Shown: piece by piece, positions 7,803 through 15,825 of the stretch | Numbering within the stretch: position 1 is the first letter of the stretch | Layout of the letters: each line of letters begins with the position of its first letter | Source: Desnuesiella massiliensis | Lineage (GTDB): Bacteria; Bacillota; Clostridia; Clostridiales; Clostridiaceae | Assembly (NCBI RefSeq): GCF_001403615.1 | Contig: NZ_LN879457.1 | Span: 1,302,001-1,366,000, forward strand | DNA: 64,000 nucleotides | Reading direction: 5' to 3' | Made by a program: the position numbers and the translations under genes | The notes under the pieces: generated by a model | Told to the model about the DNA's origin: nothing | Seen by the model: the letters and a program-made list of their open reading frames with translations, nothing else | The model's database searches: none

Positions 7803-10268
7803 ATGTTAACGGAAAAAGACTTGAATGATTTAATTAAAAAGTTCTTACCGCCTTCGGCGGAGATACTAAAGTTAAAAAATAATTCTGATAAAGATATTAT
7901 ATATGTCACTGACCTGGATGGAGATAAAATTCCAGAGATAATCGTAGGCTATAAGTATCAAGGTGATGCATATATAATGATACTAAAAAATCAAGGTGGT
8001 ACCTGGCATATAGCTCAAAATATAAAAGGACCGGGTTATAACATAACTTATCTAAGAGTTGCATCTCTTACAAAAGGAAAACCGAGCTTAATAATAGGCT
8101 GGCAGGTAGGAAGTATATGGTCCAAATTAAACATTTTAGAACAGGGTAAACATGGTTTAAAAGAGAGTTTAAATAAGGAGGTTTACTTTAGCAAAATTGA
8201 AGTGGAAGATATGCCTGGGAAAAATGGAAGAGATGGCATAGAAGAGATAGCTCTATGGAAACATGATACAGGGGAGGCCCATATAGTAGAAGTATACAGG
8301 CTCATTAATGGTGAGTTGGTAATAGCAAAGGACGTATATCCCTATTATTTTAAAAAGGTAGCTTCCTATTATAATAGATTAGTTGAGAAACATCCAGATT
8401 ACTCATTCTATTGGTACTATTTAGCTCTAGCGGAGTTCAATGCAGGAAGAAAAGAGCAGGCTTTAAAAGCTGTGGAAAAAGCTTTAGAATTTGAAAATCC
8501 TTATCCCTCAAAGTCTCATTTGTTAAAGCTGAAGGAAGCAATCAAGGGAGAATTTAGAAAGAGCAGTCTATTTCCTGCATCTATTAATACAATAGGAGGA
8601 GTTTTTTGGGGATATATTGATAAAACAGGAAATTTGGTAATTAAGCCACAATTTAAAGAGGCTAGAGAGTTTCAAGCTAACGGCTTGGCGGTGGCAAGGA
8701 AGGGCAAGTATTATGGCTTAATAAATGAGCAAGGAATTTTCGTGGTAGAGCCTAAATATGAAAGTATAAATGAATTTTCAGAGGGAAGAGCTGTAGTTAT
8801 AGATGGCAGTGGATTTAAAGTGATTGACGAAAATGGAAAGGAAATAACTAATAAGGCTTACGATTTTATAAATAATTATAAAAATAGCAGAGCGCTATTT
8901 TCTAGTAATGCGGGTAAAGGCAAGTATTTATATGGATATTTAGACTTAAATGGAAGAGAGATAATACCTGGTAAGTACCAGGAGGCCAGCGATTTTTCTA
9001 AGGATGGTAAAGCCACAGTTAAAGTAAAAGATAAGGAATTCAATTTGATTAATACTAATGGACAAATATTAAATAAATATAATTATCCCTTTGTGGGAGC
9101 TTTTAGCGAAGGAGCTATGTCCTTTCAAAAGGAAGCAGGAGGTAAGTTTGGATTTATTGATGAAAAAGGCAATGAAATCATATCTCCTCAGTATAGCAGT
9201 GTAGGTTCCTTTGAAGAGGGCAGAGCTGTAGTTAATACTTTTCAGGGTGTGATGAATAATTATGGGCTAATTGATAATAAGGGTAATTACATTATAAAAC
9301 CAGAATATAATTATATATTTTTATTAGGAGAAGGAAGATATGCTATAGGAAAAGCTATAGATGCTAAAAAACCCTATTTAGACTCTAAATATGCCATAGC
9401 AGATACAAATGGAAATATATTAACAGACTTTATTTATTATGAAGTAAATCCTTTTGAAAAGGGCCTCGCTTCAGTTTATGATGAAAAAAATACCTACTTT
9501 ATAGATAGGAGTGGACAAAAGGTAAGTAATCTACCTATAGTTCAAGGTAACGGGGTTCTAAAGATGATGGATGGCATAATACAGTTAAGTATGGACTTTA
9601 GAATATCCTATTTAGACAGAGAAGGCAATATAATATGGCAACCAAACACCCTAATACCTATAAACCACCAATATAGCATTAAAGAGATAAAATATAAGCC
9701 TAATAGAGATTATTTAGTGTATTATCCTGAGATAATAGGCATGAAGGATAATGCGGCACAAGCTAAATTAAATGAGGAATTAAAGAAACTCTCTAAAGTC
9801 CAGAAAATAGATAGTAATGTTAAACTAGATTATAACTATTTTGGAGATTTTGCTGTAGCCTTTTTTAAAAAGCAGCTTTTAGAGCTAAGATTAGATGGTT
9901 ATCAGTATTATTTTGGGGCTGCCCATGGCATGCCTAGTAAAATATATGTACCAGCAGATTTAGTAAGTGGTAGAATATATGGTTTAAAGAATCTATTTAA
10001 GGAGAATAGTGATTATGTTAAGGTGCTTAGTGATATAATAGGTGATCAAATAAAAAACAATGAAGAATATTCCTATGTATTTCCTGATAGCTATAAAGGC
10101 ATAAAACCTGATCAACCTTTTTATGTGAAAGAAGATGCCTTATTTATCTATTTTTATCCCTATGAAATAGCTCCCTATGCTGCAGGGTTCCCTACCTTTA
10201 AGATATATTATGATGAGATAAAAGATATTATTGATACTGAGGGTGAGTTTTGGAAATCATTTAATTAA
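7803..10268 (+). CDS. WG-repeat protein with VCBS-like N-terminus and DUF3298 C-terminus
   Basis: 821 residues. No signal peptide is seen. Residues 1-170 contain FG-GAP/VCBS-like strands (DLDGDKIPEIIVGY). Residues 195-245 look like a TPR pair (YWYYLALAEFNAGRKEQALKAVEKALE). Residues 265-600 carry at least eight WG repeats, each built on G-(Y/L/F)-I-D/N-x-x-G-x-x-(V/I)-x-P-x-(Y/F). The C-terminal 180 residues resemble DUF4163/DUF3298 (RsiV-type), with YFGAAHGMP and FYPYEIAPYAAG. Function is unknown; such modules usually mediate binding at the cell surface, so the missing export signal is odd. Confidence 0.75.
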   Translation: MLTEKDLNDLIKKFLPPSAEILKLKNNSDKDIIYVTDLDGDKIPEIIVGYKYQGDAYIMILKNQGGTWHIAQNIKGPGYNITYLRVASLTKGKPSLIIGWQVGSIWSKLNILEQGKHGLKESLNKEVYFSKIEVEDMPGKNGRDGIEEIALWKHDTGEAHIVEVYRLINGELVIAKDVYPYYFKKVASYYNRLVEKHPDYSFYWYYLALAEFNAGRKEQALKAVEKALEFENPYPSKSHLLKLKEAIKGEFRKSSLFPASINTIGGVFWGYIDKTGNLVIKPQFKEAREFQANGLAVARKGKYYGLINEQGIFVVEPKYESINEFSEGRAVVIDGSGFKVIDENGKEITNKAYDFINNYKNSRALFSSNAGKGKYLYGYLDLNGREIIPGKYQEASDFSKDGKATVKVKDKEFNLINTNGQILNKYNYPFVGAFSEGAMSFQKEAGGKFGFIDEKGNEIISPQYSSVGSFEEGRAVVNTFQGVMNNYGLIDNKGNYIIKPEYNYIFLLGEGRYAIGKAIDAKKPYLDSKYAIADTNGNILTDFIYYEVNPFEKGLASVYDEKNTYFIDRSGQKVSNLPIVQGNGVLKMMDGIIQLSMDFRISYLDREGNIIWQPNTLIPINHQYSIKEIKYKPNRDYLVYYPEIIGMKDNAAQAKLNEELKKLSKVQKIDSNVKLDYNYFGDFAVAFFKKQLLELRLDGYQYYFGAAHGMPSKIYVPADLVSGRIYGLKNLFKENSDYVKVLSDIIGDQIKNNEEYSYVFPDSYKGIKPDQPFYVKEDALFIYFYPYEIAPYAAGFPTFKIYYDEIKDIIDTEGEFWKSFN

Positions 10269-10274
10269 AGATTT

Positions 10275-10319
10275 AAGGCATAAGAAAGAACTAAAAAAGC
10301 TCTTTCTTATGCCTTTTGT
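10275..10319 (+). terminator. Strong rho-independent terminator
   Basis: A perfect 15-bp stem (AAGGCATAAGAAAGA and its complement) around an 11-base loop, followed by TTTTGTT, directly after the WG-repeat gene. Confidence 0.85.
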
Positions 10320-10610
10320 TAAATGCTGTTAATATTATTTTACTTCCACGTAATGCTCACTTAATCTAAAGAATATATTATAGATATGAAAATGCTATTT
10401 TTATTAGATATATGTAATAACTTGGGTATAAAAAATGAAATATAGTATTTCAAAAAATAATTTAGTTATGATATAATTTACTTAAAAGTTAAAATATTAC
10501 AATTAGTCGTTTAAGGGATAGAATATATCTTAGTAGAAAGAAAAACCTTTAGTTAAAAATTTTATAGCAAAGGTGGACAACCAGCAAAAATAAAAGTCAG
10601 GAGGGAAATT
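10320..10610 (+). other. Leader region of the Ugp-type ABC operon
   Basis: AT-rich, no gene seen. TATAAT at 10472-10477 is the best -10 candidate, but the -35 region (TTTCAA or TTCAAA) is poor. No operator-like dyad was evident. The gene downstream has an AGGAGGGAA ribosome binding site. Confidence 0.3.
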
Positions 10611-11537
10611 ATGCAAAATTCACTTAATGATCTTGCAGCGGAAGTTTCTTCTAAGAAAGAACTAATTTATCTTAAGCCCAAACAGAAATTTTCTATTGTA
10701 CCATACTTATATTTGATTCCTTGCCTTGTGATCTTTGGCATTTTCGTCTATTTTCCATTTTTTAAAACTTTATTTTTGAGTTTTACTCTTACCAATGCAA
10801 GAGGTAAGGTAGTAGAATTTATAGGCCTTGAAAATTACCTGGAGCTTTTTAAGTCACCTGAATTTATAAATAGTCTAAAGGTTACCTTTAAGTTTGTACC
10901 AATGCTAGCTATACCAGCTATTATCCTAGGCTTTACTCTAGCTTTGCTTGCAAACAATAAATTAAGAGGTAGCAAGGTTTACGAGGTTATGTTTTCTATG
11001 CCTATGGCTGTAGCCTCTGCTCCAGCTGCTATTATATGGTCTATGTTATTTCATCCTACCATAGGCGTTATAAACTACATATTAGGAACCTCTATTGGAT
11101 GGCTTACAGACGATAAATGGGCCTTAATCTCTGTAGCTGTAGTCACCGTTTGGCTAAATTTAGGAATAAACTTTATTTTCTTACTTACAGGCTTAAAAAA
11201 TATTCCTGAGGAGCTAAATGAGAGTGCTTCTATAGATGGAGCAAATTATTTTCAGAGATTATTTAAAATAACCATACCTATGGTTTCACCTACTTTGTTT
11301 TTTGTAGTGATGATAAATTTAATAAATTCCTTCCAAGCTTTTGGACAAGTTAAGCTGATGACTGGCGGTGGACCAGGAGAGGCTACCAATGTTATAGTTC
11401 ACTCCATTTACAGGGAAGCTTTTTTTAACAACAGATTTGAAATGGCTTGTACTCAGTCCATGATACTATTTTTAATGATATTAACCATTACTCTTATACA
11501 ATTTATGTATGAGAAGAAAGGGGTGCACTATCAATAA
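10611..11537 (+). CDS. ugpA: ABC sugar/glycerol-3-phosphate permease, UgpA/MalF type
   Basis: 308 residues. About six membrane spans begin near residue 27, and the cytoplasmic EAA loop that docks the ATPase is EELNESASIDGANYFQRLFK. It forms the import channel together with the next gene product; the stop codon overlaps that gene's start (TAATG). The assignment to glycerol-3-phosphate rather than a sugar rests mainly on the binding protein encoded third. A sugar substrate remains possible. Confidence 0.8.
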   Translation: MQNSLNDLAAEVSSKKELIYLKPKQKFSIVPYLYLIPCLVIFGIFVYFPFFKTLFLSFTLTNARGKVVEFIGLENYLELFKSPEFINSLKVTFKFVPMLAIPAIILGFTLALLANNKLRGSKVYEVMFSMPMAVASAPAAIIWSMLFHPTIGVINYILGTSIGWLTDDKWALISVAVVTVWLNLGINFIFLLTGLKNIPEELNESASIDGANYFQRLFKITIPMVSPTLFFVVMINLINSFQAFGQVKLMTGGGPGEATNVIVHSIYREAFFNNRFEMACTQSMILFLMILTITLIQFMYEKKGVHYQ

Positions 11538-12358
11538 TGCTTAGTAAGAAGAAGAGAATAATTTTATATATAATCAATATAATTGTGGGTCTTATGGTGA
11601 TATTCCCAATTTTATATGCCCTTTCTTTAAGCTTTATGACTCAAAGTGAAATCTTTGAATTTCCTCTCAGGTTTATACCTAAGGGGCTGTATTTTGGAAA
11701 TTATTCTAATGTAATAGAGTCGGTGCCAATTTTTAGGTTCATTCTAAATAGTTTTATTGTGGCTTCTTCAGTAACTATTGGACAGATAGTAACCACCAGT
11801 TTAGGAGCCTATGCCTTTGCTTTCTATGAATTTAGAGGAAAGAAATTTTTATTTATAGCTATTCTAGCCACCATGATGATACCAGGCGAAGCCATCATTA
11901 TTGCAAATTATCTTACTATAAGCTCTTGGGAATGGGTTAATAGCTATAGGGGACTCATTGTTCCTTATCTTACCTCAGCCATGGGAATATTTTTGATGAG
12001 ACAATTTTATTTAACAATTCCAAGGGAATTAAGAGAAGCTTCCATCATCGACGGTTGTAATAGCCTTCAATTCCTTTTAAGAGTGGTAATGCCTATATCT
12101 AGACCCGCTATAGGAGCCTTAGGAACCTATGTATTTTTAGCCACTTGGAATCAATATATGTGGCCATTACTTATAACTAATGATGCCGAAAAGAGGACGG
12201 TTCAAATTGGAATCAGCATGCTTCAATTTTCAGAGTCTCAAGCCTTTGGTGTGATTTTAGCTGGCATAGTTATGATTTTAATTCCATCTATACTTATTTT
12301 TATCGTAGGTCAAAAACAGCTTATAAAAGGTATGACCTCTGGAGCTGTAAAGGGTTAA
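11537..12358 (+). CDS. ugpE: ABC permease, UgpE/MalG type
   Basis: 273 residues, overlapping the upstream gene by one base. Six predicted membrane spans; EAA loop RELREASIIDGCNSLQFLLR. The stretch WNQYMWPLL and the short basic tail ending KGMTSGAVKG are as in UgpE proteins. It pairs with the UgpA-like protein as the second channel subunit. No ATPase gene lies next to it, so it must use an ATPase encoded elsewhere, as many clostridial CUT1 importers do. Confidence 0.8.
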   Translation: MLSKKKRIILYIINIIVGLMVIFPILYALSLSFMTQSEIFEFPLRFIPKGLYFGNYSNVIESVPIFRFILNSFIVASSVTIGQIVTTSLGAYAFAFYEFRGKKFLFIAILATMMIPGEAIIIANYLTISSWEWVNSYRGLIVPYLTSAMGIFLMRQFYLTIPRELREASIIDGCNSLQFLLRVVMPISRPAIGALGTYVFLATWNQYMWPLLITNDAEKRTVQIGISMLQFSESQAFGVILAGIVMILIPSILIFIVGQKQLIKGMTSGAVKG

Positions 12359-12410
12359 AAATGTTGAAAACAACATTTCTATAAATAAAATCATTGAAAG
12401 GAGTTTTAGA

Positions 12411-13760
12411 ATGAAGAAAAAAGTTATTTCTGTTTTAATACTTACAACCTTAGTTACCACCTTATTATCTGGTTGTAGCACCGGAAAAAGCACTAAAACT
12501 AATTCAGAAAATAAAGTAACAGAAATTGTATTTTGGCATTCCATGGGAGGAGTAGGGGGAGAGGCCATTGATAAAATGGTAGGTAATTTTAACAGCTCTC
12601 AAAGCAAAATAAAGGTCACTGCACAATATCAAGGCACTTATGATGATGCTATAAACAAGATGAAAAGCTCACAGCAGGGTAATGCAGGGCCTGATGTAAT
12701 GCAACTTTATGATATTGGAACAAGATGGATGATAGACAGCGGTTATGCTGCACCTATTCAAAAGCTTATAGATGCAGATAAGTTTGATACTTCAACTCTT
12801 GAACCTAATCTGCTTGAATACTATACTGTAAACAATAAATTATATTCAATGCCCTTTAATTCCTCAACCCCTATATTGTATTATAACAAAACTGCTTTTA
12901 AGGATGCGGGGTTAGATCCTGAAAAACCACCTAAAACCTTCGATGAAATAAAAGAAATGTCTAAAAAGCTTACAAAGAAAGATGCAAGCAATAAGATTAC
13001 TCAATATGGATATTCTATGGCAATATATGGTTGGTTCTTCGAACAGCTTATGGTAAAACAAGGACAATTATATGCAAATAATGAAAATGGCAGAAAAGAT
13101 AAAGCTGCAGCAGTGGAATTTGATAAAAATGGAGCAGGTTTAAAGATATTTAAGGTATGGAAGGAGCTATATGATTCCGGAAATTTCGGAAACTTTGGAA
13201 GAAAAACTTCAGATACTCAAAATGCCTTCATAGCAGGAAACACAGCCATGATGATAGATTCTACCTCAGTATTAAATTCTGTACTTAAAGGTATCGGTGG
13301 AAAGTTTGAAGTAGGAACAGCCTTTTTACCTAAACTAAATGAAAGTGATAAGGGGGGAGTATCCATAGGCGGAGGATCTCTCTGGATTATGGATAAAAAG
13401 GATGATGGTAAACAAAAGGCCTCTTGGGAATTTATAAAATTCATGGTATCTCCTGAACAACAAGTTTACTGGAACAAAAATACAGGATATTTCCCTGTAA
13501 CAAAGAAAGCCTACGATTTGCCAGAGATGAAAGAGCAATTAAAACAATATCCTCAATTCCAAACAGCAATAGATCAATTACATCAATCTCCATTAGAGTC
13601 AAGAGGAGCGCTTCTTGGCATATTCCCAGAAGCAAGACAAACTATTGAAACTAATATAGAAAGTATGATTTCAAATAAGATGACTCCAGAGCAGGCAGTG
13701 GAAAACTCTGCTAAAAGCATAAACTCTGCTATAGAAAAATATAATAAGACTAACAAGTAG
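12411..13760 (+). CDS. ugpB: Extracellular solute-binding lipoprotein, UgpB-like
   Basis: 449 residues with a lipoprotein signal: basic start MKKK, hydrophobic stretch, lipobox LLSGC with Cys22 as the lipid-bearing residue. The mature protein matches UgpB in several places: IVFWHSMGG near the start, PFNSSTPILYYNKTAF and DPEKPPKTFDEI. These are the parts of UgpB around the glycerol-3-phosphate or glycerophosphodiester site. It would capture substrate outside the cell for the two permeases upstream. A perfect terminator follows, closing a three-gene operon. Confidence 0.82.
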   Translation: MKKKVISVLILTTLVTTLLSGCSTGKSTKTNSENKVTEIVFWHSMGGVGGEAIDKMVGNFNSSQSKIKVTAQYQGTYDDAINKMKSSQQGNAGPDVMQLYDIGTRWMIDSGYAAPIQKLIDADKFDTSTLEPNLLEYYTVNNKLYSMPFNSSTPILYYNKTAFKDAGLDPEKPPKTFDEIKEMSKKLTKKDASNKITQYGYSMAIYGWFFEQLMVKQGQLYANNENGRKDKAAAVEFDKNGAGLKIFKVWKELYDSGNFGNFGRKTSDTQNAFIAGNTAMMIDSTSVLNSVLKGIGGKFEVGTAFLPKLNESDKGGVSIGGGSLWIMDKKDDGKQKASWEFIKFMVSPEQQVYWNKNTGYFPVTKKAYDLPEMKEQLKQYPQFQTAIDQLHQSPLESRGALLGIFPEARQTIETNIESMISNKMTPEQAVENSAKSINSAIEKYNKTNK

Positions 13761-13774
13761 ACTATTTTATGATT

Positions 13775-13804
13775 TTCAGCTAGTTATGCTAGCTGAATTT
13801 TTTT
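13775..13804 (+). terminator. Terminator of the Ugp operon
   Basis: TTCAGCTAG, loop TTATG, CTAGCTGAA, then seven T. Confidence 0.88.
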
Positions 13805-13915
13805 ATTTAGTATAATATAATACTGGTAGATTACTTTTGAATATCTCTTAAGATGAAAGATGTTACCAAGGATGAAGCTTAATGCTTTACACTTACTATG
13901 ATTGGAGGGAAATTT

Positions 13916-14557
13916 ATGGATAATAACGTTTCCTGGTATATTGAAAAGCAGGTAGAAAGAACCATAAATAATTTAGAAAAACGTAATATGGCAGGATATT
14001 ATGTTAATGATGAAGTACAACTATTAGCTAAATTAAAAGAGTTTATTCCTGAGAATTCTGTTATTGGAGTAGGGGATTCCATGACTCTTTTTGAAACTGG
14101 AGTTATAGACTTTTTAAGAGAAGGAAAATATGTGTTTTTAGATAAATATAGGGAATCCATAAGTAGTGAAGAAAAAAAGCAGATATACATAAAAAATTTT
14201 TCCTCAGATACCTTTCTTTGCAGTTCTAACGCCATAACTGAAGATGGGGAACTCTATAATATAGATGGCAATGGAAGCCGTGTAGCGCCAATGCTTTATG
14301 GACCTAAACAAGTCGTTTTGGTTGTAGGTATAAATAAAATTGTAAAAGATATAGAGGCTGCAGAGAAGAGGGTTAGGGGGTATGCGGCACCTATAGACGC
14401 CAAGAGATTAGGTAAGGATACTCCCTGTGCTAAACTAGGCTATTGCGTGGATTGTAAAAGTCCTAATAGGATTTGTAATGATTTTGTTATCATAAGAGGT
14501 CAATTTATAAAGCGTAGGATAAAAGTGATTATTGTAGGTAAAAATTTGGGCTATTAG
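13916..14557 (+). CDS. LUD domain protein (LutC/YkgG-like)
   Basis: 213 residues from ATG 13916 with TTGGAGGG seven bases upstream; an earlier ATG at 13898 overlaps that site. The whole protein is one LUD domain: an N-terminal helix, IGVGDSMTLFETG, then GNGSRVAPMLYGPKQVVLVVGINKIV and a terminal RIKVIIVGKNLGY strand. Four Cys in the C-terminal part (CAKLGYCVDCKSPNRIC) could bind a metal, a feature of the stand-alone clostridial members. The family includes LutC of lactate utilisation, but lutA and lutB are absent here, so the role is open. Confidence 0.8.
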   Translation: MDNNVSWYIEKQVERTINNLEKRNMAGYYVNDEVQLLAKLKEFIPENSVIGVGDSMTLFETGVIDFLREGKYVFLDKYRESISSEEKKQIYIKNFSSDTFLCSSNAITEDGELYNIDGNGSRVAPMLYGPKQVVLVVGINKIVKDIEAAEKRVRGYAAPIDAKRLGKDTPCAKLGYCVDCKSPNRICNDFVIIRGQFIKRRIKVIIVGKNLGY

Positions 14558-14726
14558 GGTAATTGCTTTATAAAATTAACACCTAGGAAACTATATTAAT
14601 AAACAAGGAGATAAAAGATTATTTACATTAAATAGAATTTATAGCATAGTACCTAAGACGAAATATAAAGTTAAGCGTATTACAAATGATACTAAAACAT
14701 ACAAGTTTTATATGAGGAGGGGTATT

Positions 14727-15347
14727 ATGTTTAAAAAACTATTGGTTTTTACTCTAGGAATATTATTTTTAACTACACAAGCCGTTCAGGCCTGTTGGGC
14801 ATTTTTTTCTATAGAAGAGCTTATAGAAAAATCAGATGTGATTTTAATTGGGAAGATACAGGGAAAAGCAGGTCAAGTCAAAAATCAAGATGATATGGCG
14901 GAAACCTATTGGAATATAAAGGTAGGCTATTATTTAAAGGGAGATAGCAATACTAAAAATTATATTGTGGCAACACCAGGCGCTAAATCTCTATTTAATA
15001 GTGTAGTGACTTCTGCAGATTATGAGTTAGCTGATGAAAAATATGCTCTATTCTTCTTATCTAACAATAGACCTATAACACCTAGAGGAGTGCTTTATTT
15101 AGATGTTAAGGATGAGAAAAATTTCTTTAGTAATTCTAGTGAAGTAGATATATCAAAGCTTATTTCTAATATTAGTCCTCAATCCAGCGAAGAAGAAAAT
15201 GAAAAGATAATGAGCTTTATAAAAACTTCTAATATAACCATACCTACCGTAGATAATAAAATTGATGATGCTAACTCAAAAGACAAAATGATGCTCTTAG
15301 CTTTTATGAGGTTTTTGATGAAGCGTTTTGCTAATATTAATTTATAA
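14727..15347 (+). CDS. Exported protein of unknown function
   Basis: 206 residues from ATG 14727, preceded by GAGGAGGGG. A signal peptide covers residues 1-22, with likely cleavage after QAVQA so that the mature chain begins with Cys-Trp. The mature start CWAFFSIEELIEKSDVILIGKI and the later YYLKGD and YALFFLSNN strands resemble bacterial beta-barrel proteins that look like TIMP/netrin domains, but this is only a resemblance. The C-terminal 60 residues are charged and helical. No partner gene is obvious. Confidence 0.65.
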   Translation: MFKKLLVFTLGILFLTTQAVQACWAFFSIEELIEKSDVILIGKIQGKAGQVKNQDDMAETYWNIKVGYYLKGDSNTKNYIVATPGAKSLFNSVVTSADYELADEKYALFFLSNNRPITPRGVLYLDVKDEKNFFSNSSEVDISKLISNISPQSSEEENEKIMSFIKTSNITIPTVDNKIDDANSKDKMMLLAFMRFLMKRFANINL

Positions 15348-15395
15348 ATTTTCTATTAACTTAATATAAAAATAAATTATTATAAAAGTGCTTTT
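15348..15395. other. Start of a 478-base gene-free stretch
   Basis: The gap from here to the recQ start at 15826 holds the long hairpin repeat (15396-15554), a terminator (15595-15640) and an AT-rich recQ leader. I see no gene in it. Confidence 0.4.
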
Positions 15396-15554
15396 AGGCA
15401 TCGTAAAAAAATAACTAGTCAAAGATGCGAAGTATATTTTGCGTAAGACAAGGACACAGGTTCCATTAATAGTGGGGCTATTAGTGGGTTCTGTGGACAC
15501 AGTATTACGCAAAATAGACGAGTAGACTGACTAATTATTTTTTTGGAGATGCCT
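15396..15554. repeat. 159-nt near-palindromic hairpin element
   Basis: Nested complementary arms: AGGCATC with GATGCCT at the ends, then AAAAAATAAC-TAGTC with GACTAATTATTTTTT, then ATTTTGCGTAA with TTACGCAAAAT, and an inner CACAG...ATTAATAG with CTATTAG...CTGTG around a GC-richer tip (TGGGG). It encodes no protein. Either strand would fold into one long hairpin. It could be a MITE-like mobile palindrome or a structured RNA. Confidence 0.65.
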
Positions 15555-15594
15555 TAAGTACCAGATTTTCTTAAGGGCTTTAAAGACAGATAGA

Positions 15595-15640
15595 AATCCT
15601 GTTTAGTTACTATAATATTATAACTAAATAGGATTTTTTA
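15595..15640 (+). terminator. Rho-independent terminator
   Basis: AATCCTGTTTAGTTA pairs with TAACTAAATAGGATT (one G-T pair), followed by TTTT. It lies about 40 bases beyond the hairpin element and could end transcripts of the exported-protein gene or of the hairpin itself. Confidence 0.75.
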
Positions 15641-15825
15641 TTGTTACATCATATTAACAAACATATGTTTGGGGTGAGTTTTTTCTGTCAATACTATATA
15701 ATAGTAAACTGAGAGAATATAAATTAGACTCTTAAGCACCTAAGAAAAATAAATAGATAAAGTTATAAATAAATGAGCATAAGTATTAAGGAATTTTGAG
15801 GTGCTTCAGGAAAAGGAGAAGTCAT

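Noticed and set aside
15396..15554. Hairpin as a simple terminator for the exported-protein gene
   Set aside because: Arms are far too long and no T run follows the outer stem; a separate normal terminator lies just after it.
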